A stretch of DNA of 64,000 nucleotides from Cupriavidus basilensis OR16 (GTDB lineage: Bacteria > Pseudomonadota > Gammaproteobacteria > Burkholderiales > Burkholderiaceae): contig NZ_AHJE01000012.1 in the NCBI RefSeq assembly GCF_000243095.1, positions 62,001 to 126,000 of the forward strand. The letters run 5' to 3'. The translations under genes were made by a program, and so were the position numbers. How positions within the stretch are numbered: the stretch's first letter is position 1; each line of letters begins with the position of its first letter. Under the pieces are notes generated by a model that was not told where the DNA came from, did not search any database, and saw only the letters and a list, made by a program, of their open reading frames with translations. This document shows, piece by piece, positions 32,832 to 41,460 of this stretch.

Positions 32832-33581
32832 TCAGAGCAACATTTCGTATCGTGACCCATCCCCGCCAAAAAGCTCGGTTAGATGCTGGGACGCCCGGAA
32901 CAAGTGTGGTTTTATCCGAGCGATCGCTTCCTTGCCCAAGCGCGTAGCCGGACCGGAAATCGAAATAGCACCTTCGAGTTTGTCGGCGGAGCCGAAGACT
33001 GGCGCTGCCAGCGACACGATGCCCTCGTAGAGTTCCCCCCGGCTGATCGAGAACATCTCCTCGCGTATCGTATCGAACTCGGAACCTTGCCGACCAACAA
33101 AGGCGAGCAACACCTTGCCTCCAGCGCCGCGCTCAAGGGGCCGCATTTCTCCAGCTTGCACATTGTCAGTGATCGCGAGCGGCGAGTTCGCGCGATACGC
33201 ACACAAACGCTTGTCCCCCGATATGACGTAGAACGTCGCGCTCTCCTCCGTCAGTTCAACGAGACTTCGCAGCACCGGCATCACCAGTTCCGCAGGATGC
33301 AGATTCCGCTGATACAGCGTCGCGAGCCGAAATGGCGTGGGGCCAAGCGTAAACACGCTGCCTTCTCCCCTTCTCAGATAACCGTACGCTTCAAGCGATT
33401 CTGCCAGCCGCAGGATGGTGCTCTTGTACAGGCCAGTCCGTTCCGCCATCTGCGCCAATGTAAATGACAGGTTCTCCTTCGAGAACGTGTCGAGAAGGGA
33501 CAGTGCTCGATTCACCGCCGCAACGCCCACTTCTTCCTCCCCGGCAGGTTCCTGCTTCGGTTCAAGGTTCTTCTTAGCCAT
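32832..33581 (-). CDS. IclR-family transcriptional regulator
   Basis: 249 aa from ATG 33581. N-terminal winged helix (AVNRALSLLDTFSKE, LAQMAERTGLYKSTILRLAE) and C-terminal effector domain (ESATFYVISGDKRLCAYRA, GGKVLLAF, GIVSLAAPVFG, ISGPATRLG). Divergent from the aldehyde-dehydrogenase operon with a 128-bp shared promoter region; IclR regulators typically control such adjacent catabolic operons in response to the substrate. Confidence 0.92.
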   Translation of the reverse strand: MAKKNLEPKQEPAGEEEVGVAAVNRALSLLDTFSKENLSFTLAQMAERTGLYKSTILRLAESLEAYGYLRRGEGSVFTLGPTPFRLATLYQRNLHPAELVMPVLRSLVELTEESATFYVISGDKRLCAYRANSPLAITDNVQAGEMRPLERGAGGKVLLAFVGRQGSEFDTIREEMFSISRGELYEGIVSLAAPVFGSADKLEGAISISGPATRLGKEAIARIKPHLFRASQHLTELFGGDGSRYEMLL

Positions 33582-33652
33582 TCGATTTTGCTCCAGTGTG
33601 CGCCCTGGGTCGCAAGCATGCCACGACCGATTCGTTCTATCCAGCAGAACGC

Positions 33653-33690
33653 TTGACTATATTTTAGAACGTTACTAAAGTTCCCGCAAC
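33653..33690 (+). promoter_or_regulatory. Promoter and possible IclR operator of the catabolic operon
   Basis: TTGACT (33653-33658), 17-nt spacer, TAAAGT (33676-33681). Overlapping it is GAAC-N9-GTTC (33667-33683), a dyad of the size bound by IclR dimers. The leader to the GTG start of the dehydrogenase is short and contains AAGGAG (33699-33704). Confidence 0.5.
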
Positions 33691-33709
33691 AGCCGAACAA
33701 GGAGACGTG

Positions 33710-35188
33710 GTGAAGCGCTATCAGATGTTTATCAACAATGAGTGGGTCGACTCTGCCTCGGGGCAGTGGTTCGAGTCGATCGAGCCATATTCGGGCGAGG
33801 CCTGGGCGGAGATTCCGAAGGGCGGTGCCGAAGATGTGGAGAAAGCCGTGCAGGCGGCAAAAGCCGCGTTTGATGCGCCGGCTTGGCGGGATCTCACCGC
33901 GACGCAGCGCGGCGCTCTTCTGCGTCGACTTGCGGAATTGGTCAGCACGAATGTTGCCTGCTTGGCTGAGACAGAGCAGCGAGACAACGGCAAACTGATC
34001 GCGGAAGTTTCCGGGCAGGTCCAGAACGTTGCACAGTGGTTCCACTATTACGCGGGGCTGGCCGACAAGGTGCAGGGCGCCGTGGTTCCCATCAACAAGC
34101 CGGGCGTTTTCAACTACATCAAGTACGAGCCGCTGGGCGTGGTCGCGGCGATTACGCCCTGGAACTCGCCGCTTGCGTTGACGGTATGGAAGATGGCCCC
34201 GGCATTGGCAGCTGGCAACACGATGGTCATCAAGCCATCGGAATACACCTCGACCTCGCTGCTGGAGCTCGCCGCGTTGACCAAGGAAGCCGGCTTCCCT
34301 CCTGGCGTCGTCAATGTCATCACTGGCTTCGGCGCAGATGTGGGCGAGCCGCTGGTGCGCCATCAGGACATCGCCAAGATTGCATTCACGGGTGGCGATA
34401 TTGCCGGCCAGCGCATCAATGAGATCGCAGCAAGCGATTTCAAGAAGGTCACGCTCGAACTGGGTGGCAAATCGGCAAACATTGTCTTCGACGACGCCGA
34501 TTTTGACCAGGCAGTGAAAGGCGCCGTGGCGGGCATCTTCGGTGCCGCAGGGCAGACCTGCATGGCTGGTTCCCGGCTGCTGGTCCAGCGCAACGTGCAC
34601 GACCAGTTTGTTGAGATGCTGATCAAGGTCGCTGGCGAGGCGGTCATCGGCGATCCCGCCAAGCACGAAACGCAAGTCGGCCCAATCGCCACCGAGGCTC
34701 AGTTCCGCAAGATCCTCTCCTACATCGAGATAGCGAAGAACGGCGGAGCGCGCTGCGTTCTGGGGGGGCACGCACTGACCGGCGCTGCCTACGGGCAAGG
34801 GCAGTTCATCGCACCGACGATCTTCACCGGCGTGACCAACGACATGCGCATTGCCCAAGAGGAAGTCTTTGGGCCGGTGCTCACTGTCATCCCGTTCGAT
34901 ACCGAGGACGACGCCCTGTGCATTGCCAATGACACCATGTTCGGCCTCGCGGCCGGGGTATGGACTTCCGATCTGCACCGCGCGTTCTATATGTCCGACC
35001 GCCTGAAGGCGGGAACCGTGTGGGTAAACAACTATCGCGCGACCAGCTTCACCACGCCGTTTGGCGGCTACAAGCGTAGCGGGATCGGCCGCGAGGGCGG
35101 CGTGGATGCCATCAAGGAATACCTCCAGACCAAGAGCGTCTGGATCACTACCAAGCCGGCCAAGGCAAACGCCTTCGTTCTGGGCTGA
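33710..35188 (+). CDS. NAD(P)-dependent aldehyde dehydrogenase
   Basis: 492 aa from GTG 33710 (GTG 33707 is an in-frame alternative but too close to the AAGGAG site). Full-length ALDH: TPWNSPLALTVWKMAPALAA, coenzyme site FTGG, catalytic Glu in ELGGKSANIV, catalytic Cys in GAAGQTCMAGSR (around residue 283), EEVFGPVL and TPFGGYKRSGIGREGG. First gene of the operon with a tricarballylate-dehydrogenase-like flavoprotein and Liv transporter. It likely oxidises an aldehyde to the carboxylate handled by the next enzyme. Confidence 0.93.
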   Translation: MKRYQMFINNEWVDSASGQWFESIEPYSGEAWAEIPKGGAEDVEKAVQAAKAAFDAPAWRDLTATQRGALLRRLAELVSTNVACLAETEQRDNGKLIAEVSGQVQNVAQWFHYYAGLADKVQGAVVPINKPGVFNYIKYEPLGVVAAITPWNSPLALTVWKMAPALAAGNTMVIKPSEYTSTSLLELAALTKEAGFPPGVVNVITGFGADVGEPLVRHQDIAKIAFTGGDIAGQRINEIAASDFKKVTLELGGKSANIVFDDADFDQAVKGAVAGIFGAAGQTCMAGSRLLVQRNVHDQFVEMLIKVAGEAVIGDPAKHETQVGPIATEAQFRKILSYIEIAKNGGARCVLGGHALTGAAYGQGQFIAPTIFTGVTNDMRIAQEEVFGPVLTVIPFDTEDDALCIANDTMFGLAAGVWTSDLHRAFYMSDRLKAGTVWVNNYRATSFTTPFGGYKRSGIGREGGVDAIKEYLQTKSVWITTKPAKANAFVLG

Positions 35189-35224
35189 CGGCACCCCAAT
35201 CCATATAAATCAGGAGGAGATACT

Positions 35225-36688
35225 GTGAACGACAAATTTGACGCGGACGTGGTCATCGTGGGATGCGGTGTTGCGGGGCTCTCCGCAGCCGTGACGGCGC
35301 TTGAAGCAGGGCTCAAGACCATCAACCTCGAGCGCTCGGACGAGAACCATTTCGGTGGCAATTCGCGCTGGACTGAAGCGTACATGCGCATGAAGAACGA
35401 CTCGGAGATCTCTGCCGACTTCGAGGAGCACTTCGCGAACAATGCCGGATGGAACATCGACCCCAACGTGCTCGATGCACTCACCGACTCCTACGCGGAT
35501 TGGCCATCGTTCGTGAAGTCACACAGTCTGCCCGATCCCGAGGTCATCTCCGCGTTCGCCAACTCGGTTCCGCCCACGATCTCGTGGCTCAAGGGACTGG
35601 GCTTGAAGTTCGAGCATCAGCCGATCTACTTGCTGACGCAGAACACCACCCGCATAGCGGCCAAGGGCGGCGGCCTAGCCATCATCGAAGCATTGCGCGC
35701 CAAGGCATTGGCGCTTGGGGGTGAAATTCGATATCGGACCACGGCGACCGATCTCGTCCGCGACGACAAGGGTGTGGCGTGCGGAGTCGTCATCACCAAC
35801 CCCGACGGGATCCGATCGCGCCTGCTGGCAAAGCGTGTGATCCTGGCGAGTGGTGGATTCCAGGGCAACCCGGAGATGATGACCAAGTACGTTGGCCTGC
35901 GCGCCAAGTACATCCGGCCGGTTGCCATCGGCGGCTACTACAACCGCGGCGAAGGGATCCAGATGGCGCTCAATGCAGGCGCCGCGCCTGCGGGGGAATT
36001 CGGATCCTATCATGCGGAGCCCGTCGATCCCCGCTCGCGACAGGCAGAGGCCGTCGTGTTCATCTACCCATATGGCATGCTGGTCAACAAGCTCGCCAAG
36101 CGCTTCGTCAACGAGGCGCCGGGCACCGTCGACGCGCACTACGACAACATTACGCGCACCATCGCGGATCAGCCAGACGGCATCTCGTACGTCATCTTCG
36201 ACTCCAGGGTGGAAGAAATTCCACGCTGGAAGACCAGCATCCGCAGCGATCAGCCTCCCGTCTCCGCACCGACCATCGAAGCGCTCGCAGCGAAACTTGG
36301 CCTTCCCGAAGACGGGCTCGCGCAGACTGTCGCCAGCTTTAACGCAGCATGTCCCCAGCGCTCGGATGTGTTCGAGCCATTCATTGTGGATCACCGCGGC
36401 ACCAAGGGCCTGGACATTGACAAGAGCCACTGGAGCCGGCCGATCGACCAGGCGCCGTTCTATGCTTATCCGATCATCTCGACGAACTGCTTCACGTTTG
36501 GCGGCCTGAAGGTCAACGAGAACGCACAGGTCCTGGATCACGACGGCCGCGTCATGGCCGGCCTGTATGCGGCAGGGGAAACCATGGGTATCTATCACCA
36601 GGTTTATACGGGCTCGACTTCCGTGCTTCGGGGTCTGGTGTTCGGTCGACGAGCCGCCCAGCACATTGCGAGCTGCAGTGATCGCTGA
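35225..36688 (+). CDS. tcuA: FAD-dependent dehydrogenase, tricarballylate dehydrogenase (TcuA)-like
   Basis: 487 aa from GTG 35225 with a very strong AGGAGGAG site. FAD-binding GCGVAGLSAAVTALEAG at the N-terminus, FGGNSRWTEAYMR, and C-terminal GGLKVNENAQVLD with AGLYAAGETMG, as in the fumarate-reductase/succinate-dehydrogenase flavoprotein family. The SRWTEAYMRM and RGEGIQMALNAGA patterns suggest the TcuA branch that oxidises tricarballylate to cis-aconitate. An aconitase is encoded downstream, which fits well. Fumarate reductase-like or ketosteroid dehydrogenase-like roles are alternatives. Confidence 0.8.
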   Translation: MNDKFDADVVIVGCGVAGLSAAVTALEAGLKTINLERSDENHFGGNSRWTEAYMRMKNDSEISADFEEHFANNAGWNIDPNVLDALTDSYADWPSFVKSHSLPDPEVISAFANSVPPTISWLKGLGLKFEHQPIYLLTQNTTRIAAKGGGLAIIEALRAKALALGGEIRYRTTATDLVRDDKGVACGVVITNPDGIRSRLLAKRVILASGGFQGNPEMMTKYVGLRAKYIRPVAIGGYYNRGEGIQMALNAGAAPAGEFGSYHAEPVDPRSRQAEAVVFIYPYGMLVNKLAKRFVNEAPGTVDAHYDNITRTIADQPDGISYVIFDSRVEEIPRWKTSIRSDQPPVSAPTIEALAAKLGLPEDGLAQTVASFNAACPQRSDVFEPFIVDHRGTKGLDIDKSHWSRPIDQAPFYAYPIISTNCFTFGGLKVNENAQVLDHDGRVMAGLYAAGETMGIYHQVYTGSTSVLRGLVFGRRAAQHIASCSDR

Positions 36689-36735
36689 GTAGGCGATCTG
36701 CATCACCGACATAAAAAAACACGAGGAGACTGACC

Positions 36736-37932
36736 ATGGACCGACGCACCTTTCTGTCGCTTGCCGGCGCTGCCACGGGATCGATCGCACTACCGCGCTT
36801 CGCCATCGCCCAGCCGAAGCCGCTGGGGTACTACAGCATCAACGCCTTTTCGGGCAACTTCGCAGCAAGCGGAAAATACAGTGACCTTGGCGTACGCGCC
36901 GCAATCACCGGCTACGGGATCCGGCTTGGCCGTGCCATCGATTACAAGCGCATCGACACCGAAGGCAATCCGGCCATTGCCGTACGCAAGGTCCAGCAGG
37001 CGATCAGCCAGGAGGGCGCGCGCCTTTTCGGCGGGGCCGCGCTTTCTTCCGAAGCGCTGGCGGTGATGAAGGAGGTGAACAAGGCAAACGGCGCGTATAT
37101 CACCTACGTTGGAGCCGATGAGGTCACGGGCAAGGATTGTAATCGCTCCACATTCCGGTGGTCGACGCCGACCTTCGGTGCGGTGAACACGGTGCTAAGC
37201 CCTTTATTCCAACAGAATCCGAAATGGAAGAAGGCCTATACCATCACCGGCCAGTATGTGTTCGGCGAAGCGCTGTTGCGCAATTCGAAGGCAGTGATGC
37301 GGGACGCAAAGGTGGAACTGGTCGGGAACAGCTATCACTCTCTTGCCGAGAAGGAATTTTCGGGCTATCTCGGCAATGCGATCGGATCGGGAGCCGATGT
37401 CCTCGTGATCCTGAACTTTGGCGCGAACACACTCGACCTGTTGAGGCAGGCCGCCAGCTTCGGCATCAAGAAGCGCATGGCCGTGGCGGTGGTCTGGTTC
37501 TCCGGTCTGGATACATTCCAGGCGCTCGGTGCCGACGTGACCGAAGATATCTATTTCGGCTTGCAGTATTGGCACGGACTCGATACGCCGGGCAACAAGA
37601 CCTTCCTTGACGTGTATCGCCGCGAGTTCAAGGATAATCCTCGCTTCTATTCGGCGGCCGATTACCAGATTGCCACGCTGATGTTCGACGCTATCAGGAA
37701 GGCCGGCAGCGAGGATCCCGCAGCGATCATCAAGGCGCTGGAGGGGTACACCTACTCTGGCTTGACCGGCGAGGAGCAGGTGCGTCCTTTCGACCATCAG
37801 GTCATCAAGAACTACTTCCTGGCTCGGGGAAAGAAGAGGTCCGCAATGAAGGATGCGGACGACTTCGTGGACATCCTGTCGTCGTCGAAGACCGCCAGCC
37901 CAAAATCCGAGTCGGAATGCAAGATGGCCTGA
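36736..37932 (+). CDS. livK: Branched-chain-type ABC transporter substrate-binding protein
   Basis: 398 aa from ATG 36736 (GAGGAG upstream). MDRRTFLSLAGAATGSIA is a Tat-like signal peptide (DRRTFL). The mature protein is a Peripla_BP_6 type I binding protein (LGYYSINAFSG, KVQQAISQEGARLFGGAALS, ADYQIATLMFDAIRKAG). Captures the substrate for the LivHMGF system that follows without break. Confidence 0.88.
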   Translation: MDRRTFLSLAGAATGSIALPRFAIAQPKPLGYYSINAFSGNFAASGKYSDLGVRAAITGYGIRLGRAIDYKRIDTEGNPAIAVRKVQQAISQEGARLFGGAALSSEALAVMKEVNKANGAYITYVGADEVTGKDCNRSTFRWSTPTFGAVNTVLSPLFQQNPKWKKAYTITGQYVFGEALLRNSKAVMRDAKVELVGNSYHSLAEKEFSGYLGNAIGSGADVLVILNFGANTLDLLRQAASFGIKKRMAVAVVWFSGLDTFQALGADVTEDIYFGLQYWHGLDTPGNKTFLDVYRREFKDNPRFYSAADYQIATLMFDAIRKAGSEDPAAIIKALEGYTYSGLTGEEQVRPFDHQVIKNYFLARGKKRSAMKDADDFVDILSSSKTASPKSESECKMA

Positions 37933-37954
37933 GGCCATAGCCGGAGTCTTCGCT

Positions 37955-38812
37955 ATGAACATCTATGTCTTCCAAGCCTTAAACGGGCTCGGCCTCGGCA
38001 TGATCTATTTCCTGCTGTCGGTCGGGCTGAGCATCATTTTTGGTCTCCTCGGATTCGTCAACTTCGCACACGGTGCCTTGTTTCTCGTCGGTGCCTATGC
38101 GGCCTTTTTCACCAGCCAGGTAACCGGGAGTTTTGCGCTGGGCCTCGTTGCCTCGTTCGTCTGCGTGGCCAGCTTGGGCTTGACCGCTGAACGCTGGTTG
38201 CTCCGGCGAACGTACAAGATGTCGCACGAGGCGCAGATCCTCGTGACCGTCGGCTTGACGTTCGTGCTGACCGAAGCCGTGGTCTATCTCTTTGGCCCCG
38301 AGTCCCAGCGCGTGGCGCCGCCGGAGTCATTAAGCAGCGTGCTGATGATTGGACCCTATCCCATCCCAAGCTATCGGGTCTTCATCGTCATCGTTTGCGG
38401 AGTGATTGGGGCGGCACTCTGGTGGCTGTTCGAGCGAACGATGTTCGGAGCGAGGGTTCGCGCGGGCAACGAGCGGCCGCAGATGCTGAAGCTGCTGGGT
38501 ACCAGGGTGTCGCGGGTCTATGCGATCGCCTTCGGACTAGGAACAGGCCTGGCCGGTCTTGCCGGCGGTCTGGCGGTTCCCCTGCGCGGTGCCGATCCGT
38601 CCATGGGCCTGGAAGCCATTGTCATTGCCTTCGTGGTGGTCGTCATCGGCGGCATGGGCAGCTTTAGCGGGCCGCTGGTCGGCGGGCTGATCATCGGCGT
38701 CACGCAAAGCATGATGAGCGCCATCTGGCCGGAGGGGGCGCGCCTTGCCATCTTCCTTCTGATGGTTGTCGTTCTTCTTCTGATGCCAAAAGGACTCTTC
38801 GGCCGTGCTTAA
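37955..38812 (+). CDS. livH: Branched-chain-type ABC transporter permease (LivH)
   Basis: 285 aa from ATG 37955. About eight TM helices; starts with ALNGLGLGMIYFLLSVGLSI and carries GFVNFAHGALFLVGAY, the LivH signature, plus the EAA-like IVIAFVVVVIGGMGSFSGPL. Pairs with LivM; the two genes overlap by 8 bases. Confidence 0.92.
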   Translation: MNIYVFQALNGLGLGMIYFLLSVGLSIIFGLLGFVNFAHGALFLVGAYAAFFTSQVTGSFALGLVASFVCVASLGLTAERWLLRRTYKMSHEAQILVTVGLTFVLTEAVVYLFGPESQRVAPPESLSSVLMIGPYPIPSYRVFIVIVCGVIGAALWWLFERTMFGARVRAGNERPQMLKLLGTRVSRVYAIAFGLGTGLAGLAGGLAVPLRGADPSMGLEAIVIAFVVVVIGGMGSFSGPLVGGLIIGVTQSMMSAIWPEGARLAIFLLMVVVLLLMPKGLFGRA

Positions 38813-39791
38813 TACCTTCTCAAAGTCGGCCGGGGCGTTTTACCTGACGCTGCTGGCCTTGCCACTCGCCTTGCCTTTGATGTCGGGGTCCGCCACCACT
38901 GCGGTCGTCGTAATGATCTTCGGGATCGCCGCGGGGGCCTGCAACCTGATGCTTGGCTACGCTGGCCTGCTGAGCTTTGCACAGGGAACGTTCTTCGGCG
39001 TGGGTTCGTATGCCGCAGGTGTCCTGCTGCGGAGCCATCCCGGCCTGGGCCTTAGCGTGCTTGTGCTCTGTGCGGCAGCCGGCGCGGTGGCGGCCCTGGT
39101 CATCGGCATGCTGAGCATCCGGCAGAAGGGCATCTACTTCGTCATGATCACACTGGCGATGGCCCAGATGGCTTTCTTCGCGGCACTCTCGTTTCCGGAC
39201 GTGACGGGCGGAGAGAACGGCCTGCTCGACATTCCTCGTCTCGGCGCCGGCCTGGATGGCGTGCTCTCGGAATCGCAGAGTCAGTATCTGGTCGTGTCGG
39301 TGGTGTTCGTCCTTGCCTTCGCCTTCCTGCGCCGGGTCGTGCGCTCGCCGTTCGGCCGGGTACTCGATGCCGTGCGGGAGAACGAAACGCGTGCTCAGAT
39401 GGCGGGTTACGACGTTCTACGACTCAAGCTGCTCGCCTTCGTCATATCCGGCTCGGTTACCGCGCTAGCGGGCGCACTGTATGCGATCCAGCTGCGCTCC
39501 GCACCTCTGTCAAACATCGACCTGATGATGTCGGAGACGATCCTGATCATGGCCATCCTGGGCGGAAAGCGGTCGCTGCTCGGCGCCGCCTTCGGGGCGT
39601 TGCTGATGACCCTGATGGCAGAACAGCTATCGCAATTGTGGCCGCGGTGGCAGATGATCGTCGGCTTCGTGCTGATTGTGACCGTCCTCTTCGCACCGAG
39701 TGGCATTGGTGGGATCTTTTCCCAATGGCGAACGCCCCGCGAGAAACGGAAGGCGGGCGGCGCGCACCTGAGCAGCAAGGAGACTGCGTGA
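38805..39791 (+). CDS. livM: Branched-chain-type ABC transporter permease (LivM)
   Basis: 328 aa from GTG 38805 inside the end of livH. LivM features: NLMLGYAGLLSFAQGTFFGV, GIYFVMITLAMAQM, FGRVLDAVRENETRAQMAGY, then ILGGKRSLLGA. Forms the membrane channel with LivH. Stop overlaps the livG start (TGATG). Confidence 0.92.
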   Translation: MLNTFSKSAGAFYLTLLALPLALPLMSGSATTAVVVMIFGIAAGACNLMLGYAGLLSFAQGTFFGVGSYAAGVLLRSHPGLGLSVLVLCAAAGAVAALVIGMLSIRQKGIYFVMITLAMAQMAFFAALSFPDVTGGENGLLDIPRLGAGLDGVLSESQSQYLVVSVVFVLAFAFLRRVVRSPFGRVLDAVRENETRAQMAGYDVLRLKLLAFVISGSVTALAGALYAIQLRSAPLSNIDLMMSETILIMAILGGKRSLLGAAFGALLMTLMAEQLSQLWPRWQMIVGFVLIVTVLFAPSGIGGIFSQWRTPREKRKAGGAHLSSKETA

Positions 39792-40540
39792 TGACCGCGA
39801 TCCTGACCACCCGGGGCCTGGGCCTCGACTACGGCAACTTCACCGCCGTGGGCAAGGTCGACCTCGACCTGCAGGCAAACTCGCTTCACTCCCTGATCGG
39901 ACCAAATGGTGCGGGTAAGACGTCTTTCTTCAATATCGTGAGCGGGCGCTTGCCCGCCACGCGCGGCTCCATCGAGTTCGACGGCAAGGACATTACGCGC
40001 TCGCCGGCACATGGACGCGTGAAGCTCGGCATGGCGCGCAGCTTCCAGGTGACGAGCCTGTTCCCCGAAAGCTCGGTGCTGGATAATCTGCGTCTTGCCG
40101 CACTGGGATATGAGGCCGGCCGGTCCCTGCATTTCTGGAGCACATGGAGCGCGGAGGCCGGCAAACATGGGATCGCCGACAAGGTACTCGTGGAGCTCGA
40201 TCTGGCTCGCCATGCCGCCACGCCGGTTGGCGCACTTTCACACGGCACGCAGAGGCTGGTGGAGATCGGCATGTGCCTGGTGGCCAAGCCCAAGCTGCTG
40301 CTGCTCGATGAACCGATGGCTGGCCTTGGCCTGGCCGACGTCCCGCGCGTCTCGGAACTGCTGCTACAGCTGAAGGCCAGCTACAGCATTCTGCTAGTCG
40401 AGCACAATATGCACGTCGTCATGGGCATCAGCGACCGCATCACCGTGATGTTCCAGGGGAATGTCATTGCCGAAGGCTCCCCTGAGGAGATTCGACACGA
40501 CGCGAACGTAAAGCGGGTCTATCTCGGGAGTTCGGTATGA
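39791..40540 (+). CDS. livG: ABC transporter ATP-binding protein (LivG)
   Basis: 249 aa. Walker A GPNGAGKTS, signature region altered to LSHGTQRLVEIGM (LivG proteins usually read LSYGxQRxLEIA), Walker B LLLLDEPMAGLG and H-loop LLVEHNMHVVM. LivG-type sequence ARSFQVTSLFPESSVLDNL. Its stop overlaps livF by 4 bases. Confidence 0.92.
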   Translation: MTAILTTRGLGLDYGNFTAVGKVDLDLQANSLHSLIGPNGAGKTSFFNIVSGRLPATRGSIEFDGKDITRSPAHGRVKLGMARSFQVTSLFPESSVLDNLRLAALGYEAGRSLHFWSTWSAEAGKHGIADKVLVELDLARHAATPVGALSHGTQRLVEIGMCLVAKPKLLLLDEPMAGLGLADVPRVSELLLQLKASYSILLVEHNMHVVMGISDRITVMFQGNVIAEGSPEEIRHDANVKRVYLGSSV

Positions 40541-41256
40541 CAGCGCAACTACTCGCGCTCCGCGGTGTGCAAGCCGCATATGGCAAGAGCATCGCCTTGC
40601 AGGACGTCTCGCTGCAAGTCGGTCGGGGAGAGGTCGTCAGTCTCATGGGACGAAACGGCATGGGGAAGACGTCAACGCTGAATACCATCGTCGGCGTGTT
40701 GCAGAAGACCGCGGGCACGGTCCGTCTCGACGGGGTCGACATCAGCGACCTGGAGTCGGACGAGATCTCGCGTCTTGGCATCGCGCTGGTGCCGGCGGAC
40801 AGGGGCATATTCGCGCTGCTGTCGGTCGAGGAGAACCTGAAGATTGCCAGGCGCAAGCACTCGACTTGGACGCTAGAGAGCGCATATGCGAGCTTCCCCC
40901 GGCTCAAGGAACGGCGGAAGAACCTCGGAGGCGCCTTGTCCGGTGGGGAGCAGCAGATGCTGTCCATTGCCCGGGCGCTGATGCAGGGACCGAAGGTGTT
41001 GCTGCTGGACGAGCCGACCGAAGGCCTGGCGCCGGTGATCGTCGATGAGTTGGTCGAGCTGATTGCAGGTGTCGGCCGGTCCGGCGTTTCGATCGTGCTG
41101 GTGGAACAGACCTTTGCCGTCTGCCGAGCGCTGGCTTCGCGACACTACATCCTCGAGGAGGGCCACGTGGTGTTCGAAGGACCGACGGCGGCGCTGGACG
41201 ACGATCCGACCATCCTGGAGCGCCTGCTCGGGCTTGACGTCGGCGCTCACGCGTAA
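40537..41256 (+). CDS. livF: ABC transporter ATP-binding protein (LivF)
   Basis: 239 aa. Walker A GRNGMGKTS, LivF-typical LVPADRGIFALLSVEENL, signature LSGGEQQMLSIARAL, Walker B VLLLDEPTEGLAP, and VEQTFAVCRALASRHYILEEG. Completes the importer. Confidence 0.93.
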   Translation: MTAQLLALRGVQAAYGKSIALQDVSLQVGRGEVVSLMGRNGMGKTSTLNTIVGVLQKTAGTVRLDGVDISDLESDEISRLGIALVPADRGIFALLSVEENLKIARRKHSTWTLESAYASFPRLKERRKNLGGALSGGEQQMLSIARALMQGPKVLLLDEPTEGLAPVIVDELVELIAGVGRSGVSIVLVEQTFAVCRALASRHYILEEGHVVFEGPTAALDDDPTILERLLGLDVGAHA

Positions 41257-41288
41257 CACTCACTTCTCAGACGTAAGTATGCCGGGAT

Positions 41289-41340
41289 GCCGGCGCTTAC
41301 GCCGGCGTTCGAGCCCGCGCTCGCTCGCGAACAACTCTAT
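41289..41340 (+). promoter_or_regulatory. Two hairpins between livF and the aconitase gene
   Basis: GCCGGCG-CTTA-CGCCGGC (41289-41306) is a perfect 7-bp stem; shortly after, GCTCGCG pairs with CGCGAGC. No T-run follows, so partial termination or mRNA processing is more likely than a full stop of transcription. The 204-nt gap 41257-41460 otherwise holds no gene. Confidence 0.4.
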
Positions 41341-41460
41341 GCTAGAGCGCGAGCTTGGCACGACACCGCATAACAAAACACAACGAGACAACCCGTGCGC
41401 TCATCCCGAGACAGCTTCAGATGCAGGACAACGCTTCCCGGCACGCAAGGCTATGTTTGC

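Noticed and set aside
33512-35194. 560-codon minus-strand ORF
   Set aside because: Shadow of the aldehyde dehydrogenase gene; no motif or start signal.
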